The notes below the pieces were generated by a model that saw only the letters and a program-made list of their open reading frames with translations, ran no database searches and was not told where the DNA came from. Shown one piece after another: positions 49,216 through 60,765 of a stretch of DNA of 64,000 nt. The number at the start of each line of letters is the position of its first letter. The stretch's first letter is position 1. The DNA lies in assembly GCF_003086295.3 (NCBI RefSeq), contig NC_092038.1, positions 106,113,837 through 106,177,836 of the forward strand, written 5' to 3'. The translations under genes and the position numbers were made by a program. The stretch comes from Arachis hypogaea (taxonomy: Eukaryota; Streptophyta; Magnoliopsida; Fabales; Fabaceae).

Positions 49216-52200
49216 ATGATTTTTAGTTCTTGGAATGTTAGGGGGTTTGGGGGGTTGGAAAATTGAATATGGTGAAGTGTTTTAAGAGAAAAATTTTAGT
49301 TGAATATGTTAGGTTTAATAGAGACAAAGAAAGAGGTAGTAACCAAATATGATGTAGTGCAACTATAGGGAAATAATGTGGTAGGATGAGAGTACGTGGG
49401 GTCGGAAGGTGCTTTCGGTGCTTTTCAGAGGAGCAACTGTTATGAAGGGGAGAGATGGTTGTGTGTAGATGACGTGGTGCTAAAAAATAATTTTAAGTGT
49501 GCTTTCTGTTTAGTGTATGGTGTGCACCAAACGGAAGAGAAGCTTGTTGTGCGGGAAGAGCTGAGCTTTTTTTCTTGGCTTTGTCAAGTACCTTTTTGTT
49601 ATTTGGGAGACTTTAACGAGGTTGTTCAAGTGGAAGAGAGGAAATGAGCTACCACTTTGACAGTGACTGTAGCTGAGTTTAAATCTTGGATTTAGGATAT
49701 GGAGCTTTTGGACTTTGCACTTGCTGATCGTATGTTCACATGGTTTAGGGGTCAATCGTGTAGCTGCATTGATAGAGTTCTGGTTAGTTTGGAGTGGTTG
49801 AAAGAGTTTCCTGAAACAAGGCTTAGACAGGGTCCGAGAGGCTTATCAGACCATTATCCATTGATTGTGGATATCACAAGATTGGGAGGGGGGCCGAGAC
49901 CTTTTCGGAGTCTGGATGCTTGGTTTACTCATGAGGGTTTCTTGAGGATGGTGAAGGAGGAATGGAGAAATTTAGGCGACGTATAATTCGTTGACAAGCT
50001 GAAGGCTTTGACGGTCTCGTTGGGTAAATAGCATAAGGAGAGTTTTAGGGATATAGATATGAAAATTATGAAGTTTGAAGAAGAGACAAAGAAATTATAT
50101 GATATAGTTGGCAATGGGGTTGTTGATGGAACGGTGGACGCAATAAGGAGGGCGCTGGTGAGCTCTTGTAAGAAATGGTATATCAGAAAAGAGTTACATT
50201 GGAAGCAGATGTCGCGATCTAGGCATGCTAAGGAGATGGATAAGAACACCAACTATTTTCACAATCTTGCCTCAACTCAAAGGAGAAATAATCAGATTGA
50301 GTCCTTACTGATTCAGGGGAGGATAGTGAGAAATCAAGCAAGGATTAAGGTTGCTATCAGAGACTTTTATAAGAATTTATATCATCAGGAAACCTTGCCA
50401 GTGATAGGATTTTGTGATGGGCTGGTTAATAAGATAACTGAGGAGGATGCAGCAGAGTTGGAATGGATGCCGTCTAATGAGAAAATTAAGGATGCAGTTT
50501 GAGATTGTGAGTCAACTAAGTCACCAAAAAGTGATGGGTATAATATGAATTTCATTAAGAAGTGTTATTGGTGGGGAGTTCACTGCAGCCATGATGGGAT
50601 TCTTTCAATCATCTGTTTTACCTAGGGACTTGGGTGGCTTTGGTGCCAAAGTTTGTCGGAGCTAAAGAAATCAAGGACCTTAGGCCGATTAGTATGGTGG
50701 GTTGTGTTTATAAGGTTATATCAAAAATCCTGGTTCGAAGGATGCGGAAGATAATGCCAGGGTTGGTAGGAGAAACACAGAGTGTTTTTGTGCAGGGTAG
50801 GAAGATACATGATGGGGCTTTGATTGCATGTGAAATTGTGCAGTGGCTGAAGTTGAGGAAAAAGATCTCGGAAATTATTAAACTAGACTTCCAAAAGGCT
50901 TATGATCGAGTCAAGTGGAGTTTTGTGGATATTGTTTTGCAGAAGATGGGGTTTGGTCGTAGATCGAGGGAGTGGATAAAGAAGTGGGTGTGTTCTGCGT
51001 CTATGTCGGTCCTAATAAATGGCTTCTCTCTAAACCCTTCAAAATGGAAAGGGGTCTATGACAAGGGGATCCTCTTTCTCCCTTTTTATTTGTGCTTGTT
51101 GTGGGTGTTCTACATAGGATGATCAGAGAGGCAGTGCGGAATGAACGCATTACTCCGTTGTTGGTCGGAAGGGATAACATTGAGTTGTCACATTTACAGT
51201 TTGTGGATGATACTATACTTTTTTGACCTTTTGAAGAAGAGACGATCAGAAACTATAAGCAGTTGCTGTGCTGCTTTGAGATGATGTCAGGGCTGAGTAT
51301 TAATTTTGACAAGTCCAGCTTGATCCCGGTTAATTGTCAGCAAAGTTTAGCACGACAGATGTGTCGACTGTTGGAGTGTAAAGAGGTGTATTTACCTGTT
51401 AGATATCTTGGCATTTCTCTGGGGAGGAATCTGAGACTGGTCAAGACATGGAAACCAGTGATTGACAAGGTAGAAGAAAAGCTAAATCTATAGAAAGCAA
51501 AGTCTTTGAATAAAGCGGGTAAGCTGCTTCTCATTAAATCTGTTTTTATTAGCCTGCCTATTTACTATAAAATGCCAAAGGCAGTAGGAGAAAAAAATAA
51601 TATCCTTACAGAGATGCTTTTTATGGAGTAAGGAGGACGGGAGGGACGGGATGCCTCTAGTAAAATGGGAAGTTGTACAGGCCCAAAAAGGAAGGAGGTT
51701 TGGGAGTTGGTGATGCGGTAATTCAGAATACAGCACTTCTGTTCAATTGGTGGTGGAGATTTTCAAAAGAGAATTGTCCAGTTTGGAAGAAAATTGCATG
51801 TTTCTATAATAACATGAATTATCCTGAGATGATTTGTTATTAGACTGTACCTACAAGAGGGGGTTCTTGGAAGGAAATTTGTCAACTACAAATCAAGGAG
51901 GCACAAGTGAGAGAGAAGATGATCAGAGGCTTGGCCATAGAACTAGGGGATGGCAGGATAATCTACTTCTGGGAGGATAGCTGGTTACCTTGTGGTGCTC
52001 TAAAAGTTATTTTTTCAAGACTTTTCTCGGTCTCAAATCTTCAAGGATCTGTCATAGGGAATTGTGGGTTCTAGGATGGGTTAGAGTGGATTTGGAATTT
52101 CCAGTGGCGACAAGAGTTATTTCAATGGGAGCTGGAACTAGTAAGCCAGCTTCATGTAGTTCTACAATCAGTGAAACTGACAATTGAGAGAGAGGACAAA

Positions 52201-52790
52201 ATGGTCTGGAAATTTGATAAAAAAGGTGTTTATTCTAGTAACTCCTTTATGCAGGTATTGCAGGCAGAGGTACTTCCGGCGGATATCACAAGCTATAGCT
52301 TCACTAGTACTATTTGGAGAGAATTCGTCCCACCAAAGGTTGAGTTGTTTACTTGGTTTGCACTGGTTGGTAGGGTGAATACAAAGGAAAGACTGTGTAA
52401 GTTAGGTGTTATTGGCCATAATGATAACATGTGTATTTTATGTCATAAGTCTGTTGAAACTGTTTTTCACTTATTCATTGGTTGTGAGCTCACTTGGCAG
52501 GTGTGATGTGCTTGGTTGTTCGCTCTTGAAAGGATATGGACTATTCCAGGTATGCTCAAGCAACACTATGAGAGTTGGACGAATATATCAGCGAGAAAGA
52601 TGGATCGGAAGTAGTGGTTGGTTGGCTTTTTTGCGGTCATCTGGACAATTTGGCTAGAAAAAAATGATAGAATCTTCAAAAATCAAGGTTCAAGTGTGAT
52701 GGACATTATTAACAGATCCTTTACAAGTTACGATGAGTGAATTGGTGGTGAATCCTGTGGTTGTTAATGGCAATGCCAGAGATGACTAGA
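49216..52790 (+). pseudogene. LINE B ORF2: endonuclease, RT, zf-RVT, broken
   Basis: Starts M-I-F-S-S-W-N-V-R-G near 49216 (endonuclease), with G-D-F-N-E-V near 49607, D-R-V-L-V near 49770 and S-D-H-Y-P near 49847. The RT has R-P-I-S-M-V near 50684, F-Q-K-A-Y-D-R-V-K near 50890, and the catalytic F-V-D-D at 51200-51211. The zf-RVT segment lies near 52200-52500 (C-I-L-C-H near 52435, with H-L-F-I-G-C-E). Stops near 49252, 49645, 49693, 49984, 50500, 51225 and 51492, and several frameshifts. Confidence 0.82.
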
Positions 52791-52880
52791 AATTGTTATT
52801 TTTAGCGTTATAAATTTTTATTTCTTTTCTTTTGCTCTACCTTATTGTGTTAAGTTTTTTACTTAAAAAAATATGTAAAA

Positions 52881-55440
52881 TAATATATATATATATATAT
52901 TTTAATAATTATTTTTATCTACGTGTTTAAAGAGTATTTTTTATATTTATTTTTCTTTTATTTCACAAAGTTGTAAATTGTGATTTGGGTGCGGTTTTAT
53001 CCTCTCATTCATAAATTTTAAATTTAGAGAAAATAAATAAAGTATAGAGTGCATTGTTTTTTTTTTGAAAAATAATTTGTTGTTAGAGGAAATAAAAATA
53101 CAAGTTATAGGCTTTAAACTTCTTGTTCTTTTTTTTATATAAATATAACCTATTTAATTTTTTTAAAAATATGATTAACCTAATCAAAAAGTTACTCTTT
53201 TAAATTTTAATTACTTATACAAACCATAACAAAATAAACAGTTAAATTTAGCCAATTAATAAAAATGCAAAATACTCTTTATTCAGTAAAAGTGTTTAAA
53301 GATGAACTAATCTTTATTCTTATGCCTTAATTTATGTTTAATATCTTTATAGATGCTTATATCCTGTCTGTTCAAGTATCATTGCTCGTATACAATTGAG
53401 ACAGGTAGATAATTAATTAAGAAAATGTGGGAGTAAGTGTCCCACTAACATCGTTAAAAAGTATTAGAAAATATATATTTATGTATATATGTATTCTTAT
53501 TATAAGATTGTATTTGCCTACATATTAAAATAAAAATTAAGCTAAACTTTTATGTTAAAAAATTTATTTTATTAAATTTAATTTCATACAATAATAAAAA
53601 TTTTCTTATTAGATCTGTTTATTAAATTTTATCAAAAAATACAATATATATTAAATCAAGTTAACAAAAAATAAAATATTATGATATTATTCAGTTAGAA
53701 AAATTATTTAGTTGAAGTTATATTTTTGAATTTTTTATTTAATTTTAATATTTATTAATAAATGAAAAATTTTTCTACTGCATCTGTATTTTAATAATTA
53801 ATATTTAAACATAAATTGAATTAAAAATTATTAAAAGTTTATATTCAATCACATTTATTTAATTTTTTCACATGAGTATTCACGCAATCAATGTAAAAAT
53901 TAGTATTTTTATTAAAATAATGTTACGTAATTAAATGTACGTGTAAAACTATTTTATATTGACAATGCACTAAATAATTATTATTATTATTATTATTATT
54001 ATTAGAAATTAACTTTGGTGTTTCTTTTATTAAATAATTGAATAATTATTAACTAACCTATAAAATATAAGTTTAACTAATCTATTAATTTTTATAATTT
54101 TACTAATTTTTTAGTGAAGTCCTTACAATTTAAAGATTTATAATTAAATTTTTATATTAGATAAAATGAAAAGAAAATCAGAACGAAGGATACATGGATA
54201 AGAAAAAGACGACACAAAAAGACACAGCAAAAATATAAAAGAATAGATAAGGGGTTTTTTCTACTAGACTTCTAAAAAATATGTTCTTAGCAATTTAGGT
54301 CATCGAAAGGATTTTTTTACTAGACCTCTAAAAATTTGATTCTTAATAACTTAGGTCACAAGAATGATTTTTTTTACTAGACTTTTAAAGAACTTATCCT
54401 TGATAATCTAGTTCAGAGGAATGAAAATTGAAAGAGACTAACACACAGAATTACCTTAGTATTGGATCCTTCAATTTTCTTCATGCAACAAGTGAAACAA
54501 ATCACTTACCTCACTTAATCACAATAAAAACCTGCATAAAGCAACGGGAAGATTTTTATTCATCAAAAGTTATTTAGAAAGACTCACAAAAATGTTTAAA
54601 AGATAAGATAACTTAATATAAATTTTCTAAAAATAAAATAACCAATTTAAATCATATATATATATATATACACACAGACGATTTTATTAGATTTGATCAG
54701 ATTTGATTTAAATTTAAAACACCTAAAAATACTATTAAACAAAACAAAATCAAATCAAATCTTTTGATAACCCTAACAAAAATTCAAATATAATTCTAAC
54801 AAACTAAATTCAAATTTATGTCTTCCTAATAAACTTAAATTGTCGTCTTGGATTTCTTACTGTTCTCGCTTAGCCCAATAGACCTTATGAGTTGTCGCCA
54901 TTTTAGCACCACTATTTTTGAGATGAACTATTGGTCTTCTTGATATCCAAAACTGGCATAGTATAATTTTTTTAGTATTCAAATCCTTAAACACGACAAG
55001 ATTACCATTCTGTTTCTTGTCTCTAAAATAACGAAAATGTTCTCTGAACACTTATCATAAAAATTTGTGATTAAATCTTTATAAGTTATTATTTTTTTAA
55101 AAAAATACTAATCTTAAAATGTTTGGTTTAAACTGTATAACATTTTGATTTACATTTATCATTATTTTATGAATTTAACAAATAAATTAATAATCACTTT
55201 AGTATCTATTAGTATACCAATATTTATAATAAACAAATAAAAATCTAATATTTAATATTTAATATTTATTATTAAATTCTATATACTTTAATATATTTAT
55301 AGGAAATTTTTTTTATTCTTCTTATATGTTATATATTTGCCCCATATAACTTAAAATTTCTAGATTCTTTGCTGATAGATAGGATTGATATTCAAATTCA
55401 TTCTTAAAACATAACTTCATCTCTAAATTAATTTCTAAAT
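52881..55440. other. AT-rich intergenic DNA
   Basis: No gene supported. Includes an (ATT)n run near 53976-54004, AT runs near 54655-54670, and a 57-bp tandem repeat. An open frame on the - strand at 54857-55051 (64 codons) matches nothing I recognise. Confidence 0.6.
54253..54421 (+). repeat. Three tandem copies of a 57-bp unit
   Basis: Units start GGTTTTTTCTACTAGAC (54253), GGATTTTTTTACTAGAC (54309) and GATTTTTTTTACTAGAC (about 54366), each ending with a form of TTAGGTCAnnnGAA. They are diverged, so an old array. Confidence 0.75.
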
Positions 55441-55444
55441 GATA

Positions 55445-56040
55445 TTGTTGGTTGATACATAAATATTATAAATATCTTTTCTATATGATCTAGATGGTAA
55501 TTTGTTTATTTGTCAGTGAATTTTAGTAAATTATATCCTAGTATATGCTAGTTTGAGTTGTTTTGATTTTTATTGATTTCAGGTAGCATTTGAGTGAAGG
55601 GACAGATTTCATGAAGACAAGAAGTAAGAGAAGTTCACACCCTAACAGTTGCCATAGTGGCACTAAACGCCACATCACCAGCCTATAGCGCCAGATTCCT
55701 AAAATTTATTATTCTCTTTGGGATAGGTGGCGTTAAACACCACATCATCGGTATTTAGCATCGGGAGCAGAATATGGAGTGATCCCCATGCGCACCAACA
55801 ATGACAGAGAAGGCAATAATGAATTTGATTCTTTAATCAAATAAACAAATCGGAAAGATATTATTAGGTTTTTTAGTTTAAGTTGGTATCAATTAGGATT
55901 AGGACTATAAAAAGGAAAAATATTTGTTCTGTGGGCTCTTCTCTTCTCTTCTTCCACACTTTTTAATTTTAAACACTTTTTATATTTTAGGATTTTTTCT
56001 GCATCATGAGCCACTAAACCTCCATTGTTAAGGTTAGGTG
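55445..56040 (+). repeat. Athila-type LTR fragment (different subfamily)
   Basis: Shares landmarks with the LTRs of elements A and B in the same order: ATTTCAGGTA, CpG-rich palindromic units, a TATA box, then GCATCATGAGCCACTAAACC (compare GCATGAGTCTCTAAACCCC at 6601). It is cut at 56040 by sequence starting TGTAACACCCC. The left edge is uncertain. Confidence 0.55.
55644..55913 (+). promoter_or_regulatory. Palindrome units and TATA box of the LTR fragment
   Basis: Units such as GTGGCACTAAACGCCAC and GGTGGCGTTAAACACCAC (55650-55770), then TATAAAAA at 55906-55913. Confidence 0.45.
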
Positions 56041-56283
56041 TAACACCCCGCTACCCTAAACCTTACCTCCAGCCGTAAAGCGAAGAATAACGAAGCGTCA
56101 CGATAATCCTAAAACACATACAGAAATAAATATAGAATGAAATAGTAATACTAAAAGTCCGATAAAGGAATAAAAGCTCAAAAATCACAAAAAGTGGAAT
56201 CACAAAGTACGAAGCGTTCACACACAATAATTAAAAGCGTAAAGGCACAAGATAAGGCATGAGACGTAATATAATAATAGTCA

Positions 56284-56284
<1 letters not shown>
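56041..56284 (-). repeat. Probable LTR end fragment (TGTAACACCCC)
   Basis: Begins TGTAACACCCCGCTACCCTA and resembles the reverse complement of the Del-like LTR end at 20524-20450 only in its first bases and overall layout. It probably belongs to a related LTR family on the - strand; weak evidence. Confidence 0.35.

Positions 56285-56285
<1 letters not shown>

Positions 56286-56342
<57 letters not shown>
56286..56342. repeat. (AT)n microsatellite
   Basis: Perfect AT run of about 57 bp between two LTR pieces. Confidence 0.95.
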
Positions 56343-56347
<5 letters not shown>

Positions 56348-56354
56348 TGATAAA

Positions 56355-57983
56355 TGGTGCACGGAATTGTGATCATCAACAATGGCGCCAAAAACTTGGT
56401 AGCGCTCTCAAACGTGAATCACACTTAGTCACAACTCCGCACAACTAACCAGCAAGTGCACTGGGTCGTCCAAGTAATACCTTACGTGAGTAAGGGTCGA
56501 TCCCACGGAGATTGTTGGTATGAAGCAAGCTATGGTCATCTTGTAAATCTCAGTTATGAGGATAGTAAATGTTATGGAGTTTTCGAATAATAAATAAAGC
56601 TGAAAATAAAGATAGAGTTACTCATGTAATTCAATGGTGGGAATTTCAGATAAGTGTATGGAGATGCTTGTCCCTGTTGGATCTCTGCTTTCCTACTGCC
56701 TTCCTTCAATCCTTCTTTTTCCTTTCCATGGCAAGTTGTATGTAGGGCATCACCGTTGTCAATGGCTACATCCCATCCTCTTAGTGAAAAAGGTCCAAAT
56801 ACTCTGTCACGGCATGACTAATCATCTGTCGGTTCTCGATCATGTTGGAATAGAATCTCTTGATTCTTTTGCGTTTGTCATCACGCCCAACAATCGCGAG
56901 TTTGAAGCTTGTCACATTCATTCAATCCCCGAATCTTACTCGGAATACCACAGACAAGGTTTAGACTTTCCAGATTCTCATGAATGCCGCCATCAATCTA
57001 GCTTATACCACGAAGATTCTGATTAAGGAATCCAAGAGATATGTGCCCGGTCTAAAGTAGAACGGAAGTGGTTGTCAGTCACGCGTTCATAGGTGAGAAT
57101 GATTATGAGTGTCACGAATCATCACATTCATCATGTTGAAGTGCAACGAATATCTTAGAATAGGAATAGCTGAATTGAATAGAAAATAGTAGTAATTGTA
57201 TTAAAACTTGAGGTACACCAGAGCTCCACACCCTTAATCTATGGTGTGTAGAAACTCCACCGTTGAAAATACATAAGTGATGAAGGTTCAGGCTTGGCCG
57301 AATGGCCAGCCCCCAAACGTAATCAAAAGACCGAATGATCAAAAGACTAGACTTCTAGTACAATAGTTAAAAGTTCTATTTATACTAAACTAGCTACTAG
57401 GGTTTACAGAAATAAGTCTAAGTGCAGAAATCTACTTCCGGAGCCCACTTGGTGTGTGCTTGGGCTGAGCTTGAATTTTACACGAGCTGAGGCTTCTTTT
57501 GGAGTTGAACGCTAAGTTGTAACTTGTTTTTGGCGTTCAACTCTGGTTCGTGACGTGTTTCTGGCGTTTGACTCCAGATCGCAGCATGGAACTGGCATTG
57601 AGCGCCAGTTTACGTCATCTAATCACGAATAAAGTAAGGATAATTATATATTGCTGAAAAGCTCTGGATCTCTACTTTCTAACGCCGTTGAGAGCGCGCC
57701 ATTTGGAGTTTTGTAGCTCCATAAAATTCCTTTCGAGTGCAGGGAGATCAGATTCCAACAGCATCAGCAGTCCTTTGTTAGCCTTCTATCAGAGTTTTGC
57801 TCAGGTCCCTCAATTTCAGCCAGAAATTACCTAAAATCATAGAAAAAACACACAAACTCATAGTAAAGTTCAGAAATATAAATTTAGCATAAAAACTAAT
57901 GAAAACATCCCTAAAAGTAGCTAGATTACACTAAAAACTATCTAAAAACAATGCCAAAAAGCGTATAAATTATCCGCTCATCA
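56355..57983 (-). repeat. 3' LTR of element B
   Basis: On the - strand runs from TGATGAGCGGATAATTTATA to ...AATTCCGTGCACCA, about 1.63 kb, matching the LTR of element A. The last 60 bases include TTTTTGGCGCCATTGTTGA, which resembles the tRNA-Asp-type primer site of Athila/Tat elements; if that is the true primer site, the LTR proper ends near 56395. Bases 56350-56354 (ATAAA) would be one target copy; the other lies outside the window. Confidence 0.78.
57376..57612 (-). promoter_or_regulatory. LTR promoter of element B: palindromes plus TATA box
   Basis: Units of the type GGCGTTCAACTCC, GGCGTTTGACTCC and GGCATTGAGCGCC at 57500-57612, then TATAAATAG (CTATTTATAC on the + strand, 57376-57385). 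Same order and similar spacing as in element A. Confidence 0.6.
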
Positions 57984-58021
57984 CAACACCAAACTTAAAT
58001 TGTTGCTTGTCCCCAAGCAAC
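57984..58021 (-). other. Hairpin and polypurine/LTR junction of element B
   Basis: GTTGCTTG-GGGA-CAAGCAAC is a perfect 8-bp stem with GGGA loop (58002-58021), followed on the - strand by AATTTAAGTTTGGTGTTG and the LTR. Confidence 0.65.
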
Positions 58022-59064
58022 TGAAAATCAATTAGGATAAAAAGAAGAGAATATATTATAAATTCCAAAATATCAATGAATATTAATTCTAATTAGATGA
58101 GCGGGACTTGTAGCATTTTGCTTCTGAACAATTTTGGCATCTCACTTTCTCCTTTGAAGTTTAGAATGATTGGCATCTATAGGAACTTAGAATTTTAGAT
58201 AGTGTTATTGATTCTCCTAGTTAAGTTTGTTGATCTTGAACACAGCTACTTTTATGAGTCTTGGCCGTGGCCCTAAGCACTTTGTTTTCCAGTATTACCA
58301 CCAGATACATAAATGCCACAGACACATAGCTGGGTGAACCTTTTCAGATTGTGACTTAGCTTTGCTAAAGTCCCCAGTTAGAGGTGTCCAGAGTTCTTAA
58401 GCACACTCTTTTTGCTTTGGATCATGACTTTAACCACTCAGTCTCAAGCTTTTCACTTGGACTTGCATGCCACAAGCACATGATTATGGACAACTTGATT
58501 TAGCCGCTTAGGCCTGGATTTTATTTCCTTGGGCCATCCTACCCATTGATGCTCAAAGCCTTGGATCCTTTTTACCCTTGCCTTTTGGTTTTAAGGGCTA
58601 TTGGCTTTTTCTTTTTCTTTCTAAATTTTTTTCGCCATTTTTTCACAAGCTTTTGCTTTTTCACTGCTTTTTCTTGCTTCAAGAATCAATTTCATGATTT
58701 TTCAGATTATCAATAGCATTTCTCTTTGTTCAGCATTCTTTCAAGAGCCAACAATTTTAACATTCATAAACAACAAGATCAAAATTATGCACTGTTCAAG
58801 CATTCATTCAGAAACAAAAAGTATTGTCACCACATCAATATAATTAAACTAAATTCAAGGATAATTTCGAAATTTATGTACTTCTTGTTGTTTTGAATTA
58901 GAAACATTGTTCATTTATGAGAGGTGAAGGATTTATAGAATTATTCATAGCCTCAAGACATAGTTACTACATACTAATGATCATGAAGTAGAGACACAAA
59001 ACATAAATACACATAAAGCATAAAAATCGAAAAACAAAAAAAAAGAACATGGAATGAGTCCACC
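58022..59064 (-). other. 3' non-coding region of element B
   Basis: No ORF. Homologous to 4790-5878 of element A, including the repeated CAAAAAGCCAATA words. Probably the 3' UTR of Gag and extra-ORF transcripts. Confidence 0.6.
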
Positions 59065-60219
59065 TTAGTGATGGTGGCACTTTCTTCTTGAAGAACCAAT
59101 GATGTCCTTGAGCTCTTCTATGTCTCTTCCTTGCCTTTGTTGCTCCTCCCTCATTGCACTTTGATCTTCTCTAATTTCATGGAGAATGATGGAGTGCTCT
59201 TGATGTTCCACCCTTAATTGATCCATATTGTAACTCAAGTCTTCTAGAGAAGTGTTAAGTTGTTCCCAATAGTTGTTGGGAGGAAAGTGCATCCCTTGAG
59301 GCATCTCCGGGATTTCTTGGTGATGAGCTTCCTCATGCGTCTCTTGGGTTCCATGAGTGGGCTCTCTTGTTTGCTCCATCTTTTTCTTAGTGATAGGATT
59401 GTCCTCCTCAATGGGGATGTCTCCTTCTATGATGACTCCAGCTGAGTAACATAGATGGCAAATAAGATGAGGAAAAGCTAGCCTTGCCAAGGTAGAGGGC
59501 TTTTCGGCTATTTTGTAGAATTCAAAGGAGATGACTTCATGAACTTCTACTTCCTCTCCATTCATGATGCTATGAATCATGATGGCCCGATCCACAGTAA
59601 CTTCAGATCAGTTGCTAGTGGGGATGATGGAGCGTTGGATGAACTCTAACCATCCTCTAGCCACAGGCTTGAGGTCCAATCTTCTTAATTGAACCGGCTT
59701 GCCTTTGGAGTCTCTTTTCCATTGAGCTCCTTTAACACATATGTCCATAAGGACTTGGTCCAACCTTTGATCAAAGTTGACCCTTCTTGTGTAGGGGTGT
59801 GCATCTCCTTGCATCATGGGCAAGTTGAATGCCAACCTCACATTTTTTGAACTAAAATCTAAGTATTTCCCCCGAACCATTGTAAGATAGTTCTTTGGAT
59901 TCGGGTTCATACTTTGATCATGGTTCCTAGTGATCCATGCATTGGAATAGAACTCTTGAACCATTAAGATTCCGACTTGTTGAATGGGGTTGGTCAGAAC
60001 TTTCCAACTTCTTCTTTGGATCTCATGTAGGATCTCTGGAAACTCATTTTTCTTGAGCTTGAAAGGGACCTCAGGGATCACCTTCTTCTTAGCCATAACA
60101 TCATAGAAGTGTTCTTGATGGGCTTTGGAGATGAATCTTTCCATCTCTCATGACTCGGAGGTGGAAGCTTTTGTCTTCCCTTTCCCTTTTCTAGAGGTTT
60201 CTCCGGCCTTAGGTGCCAT
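59065..60219 (-). pseudogene. Extra ORF of element B, plant-transposon-protein type
   Basis: One frame of about 384 codons from ATG 60219 (M-A-P-K-A-G-E-T-S-R-K), broken only by two TGA codons (near 60150 and at 59608-59610). Its middle (60144-59611) resembles the domain called putative plant transposon protein (Transposase_32): V-Q-E-F-Y-S-N-A near residue 80, V-R-G-K-Y-L-D-F-S near 110, N-L-P-M-M-Q, and R-L-D-L-K-P-V-A-R-G-W near 165. The C-terminal third is acidic, then coiled-coil-like (Q-E-H-S-I-I-L-H, R-E-E-Q-Q-R-Q-G-R) and ends His-rich. No transposase catalytic triad is visible and its role is unknown. It occupies the env-like position between pol and the 3' LTR but shows no signal peptide or membrane segment. 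It has its own upstream TATA box. Confidence 0.75.
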
Positions 60220-60417
60220 TAATGGTTATGGAAAAACAAAAAGCTATGCTTTTACCACACCAAACTTAAGATATTACTCGCCCTTGAGCAAGAGAAGAAA
60301 GAATAGAAGAAGAAGAAGAAGATATGGAGGAGAAGGAGAGAAGGTGGTATTTCGGCCAAGGTGGAGAAGAGAGGGTTGTGTTGTGTGAAAATGAAGAAGA
60401 ATGGAAGGGTATTTATA
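60220..60417 (-). promoter_or_regulatory. Internal promoter and leader of the extra ORF (element B)
   Basis: Read on the - strand: CTATAAATACCC (TATAAATA, 60417-60410), an ACAC/CT-rich stretch at the expected start-site distance, a long CT-rich tract with (TTC)n, the hairpin TTGCTC-AAGGGC-GAGTAA (60291-60274), TTAAGTTTGGTGT (60268-60256) and, about 36 bases on, the ATG. Leader length would be about 160 nt. Confidence 0.6.
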
Positions 60418-60765
60418 GTGGAGGGAGAGGGGTTAAGGTTCGGCCATATTAGGTGGGTTGGATGGGAAGTTATTTTGAATTTTGAAGGTAGGTGAGGTTT
60501 ATGGGGGAGGGTGGATGGATGTGAGTGGTGAAGGTGGGTAATTGGGAAGAGAGATTGAGGTAATTGGTGAAGGGTTTTTGGGGAAGAGTGTTTATAGGGA
60601 AGAGAAGATGAATATGAAGAAGAGGAGAGAGGGTGGGTTGAGGTAGGTGGGGATCCTGTGGGGTGCACAAATCCTGAGATGATCATGTGGGGTCCACAGA
60701 TCCTGAGGTGTCAAGGATTTACATCCCTGCACCATTTAGGCATGTAAAACACCTTTGCATACAAT

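Larger units (their letters stand above)
47105..52880 (+). mobile_element. L1-type LINE B, decayed, RRM-type ORF1
   Basis: Same orientation as LINE A and starting about 120 bp after it. ORF1 carries an RNA-recognition-motif-like region in place of the DUF4283/CCHC type at its start, then a long acidic region. ORF2 has endonuclease, RT and the C-terminal zf-RVT segment, with no RNase H-like domain visible. It ends near 52880 in an A-rich, AT-repeat tail. The 5' edge is uncertain. Confidence 0.75.

Noticed and set aside
54857..55051. 64-codon open frame on the - strand
   Set aside because: Looks protein-like (basic, aromatic) but I recognise no family and no flanking exons, so not called a gene.
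56634..57026. 130-codon open frame in the LTR of element B
   Set aside because: It lies in a non-coding LTR and is not conserved as a frame in the LTR of element A.
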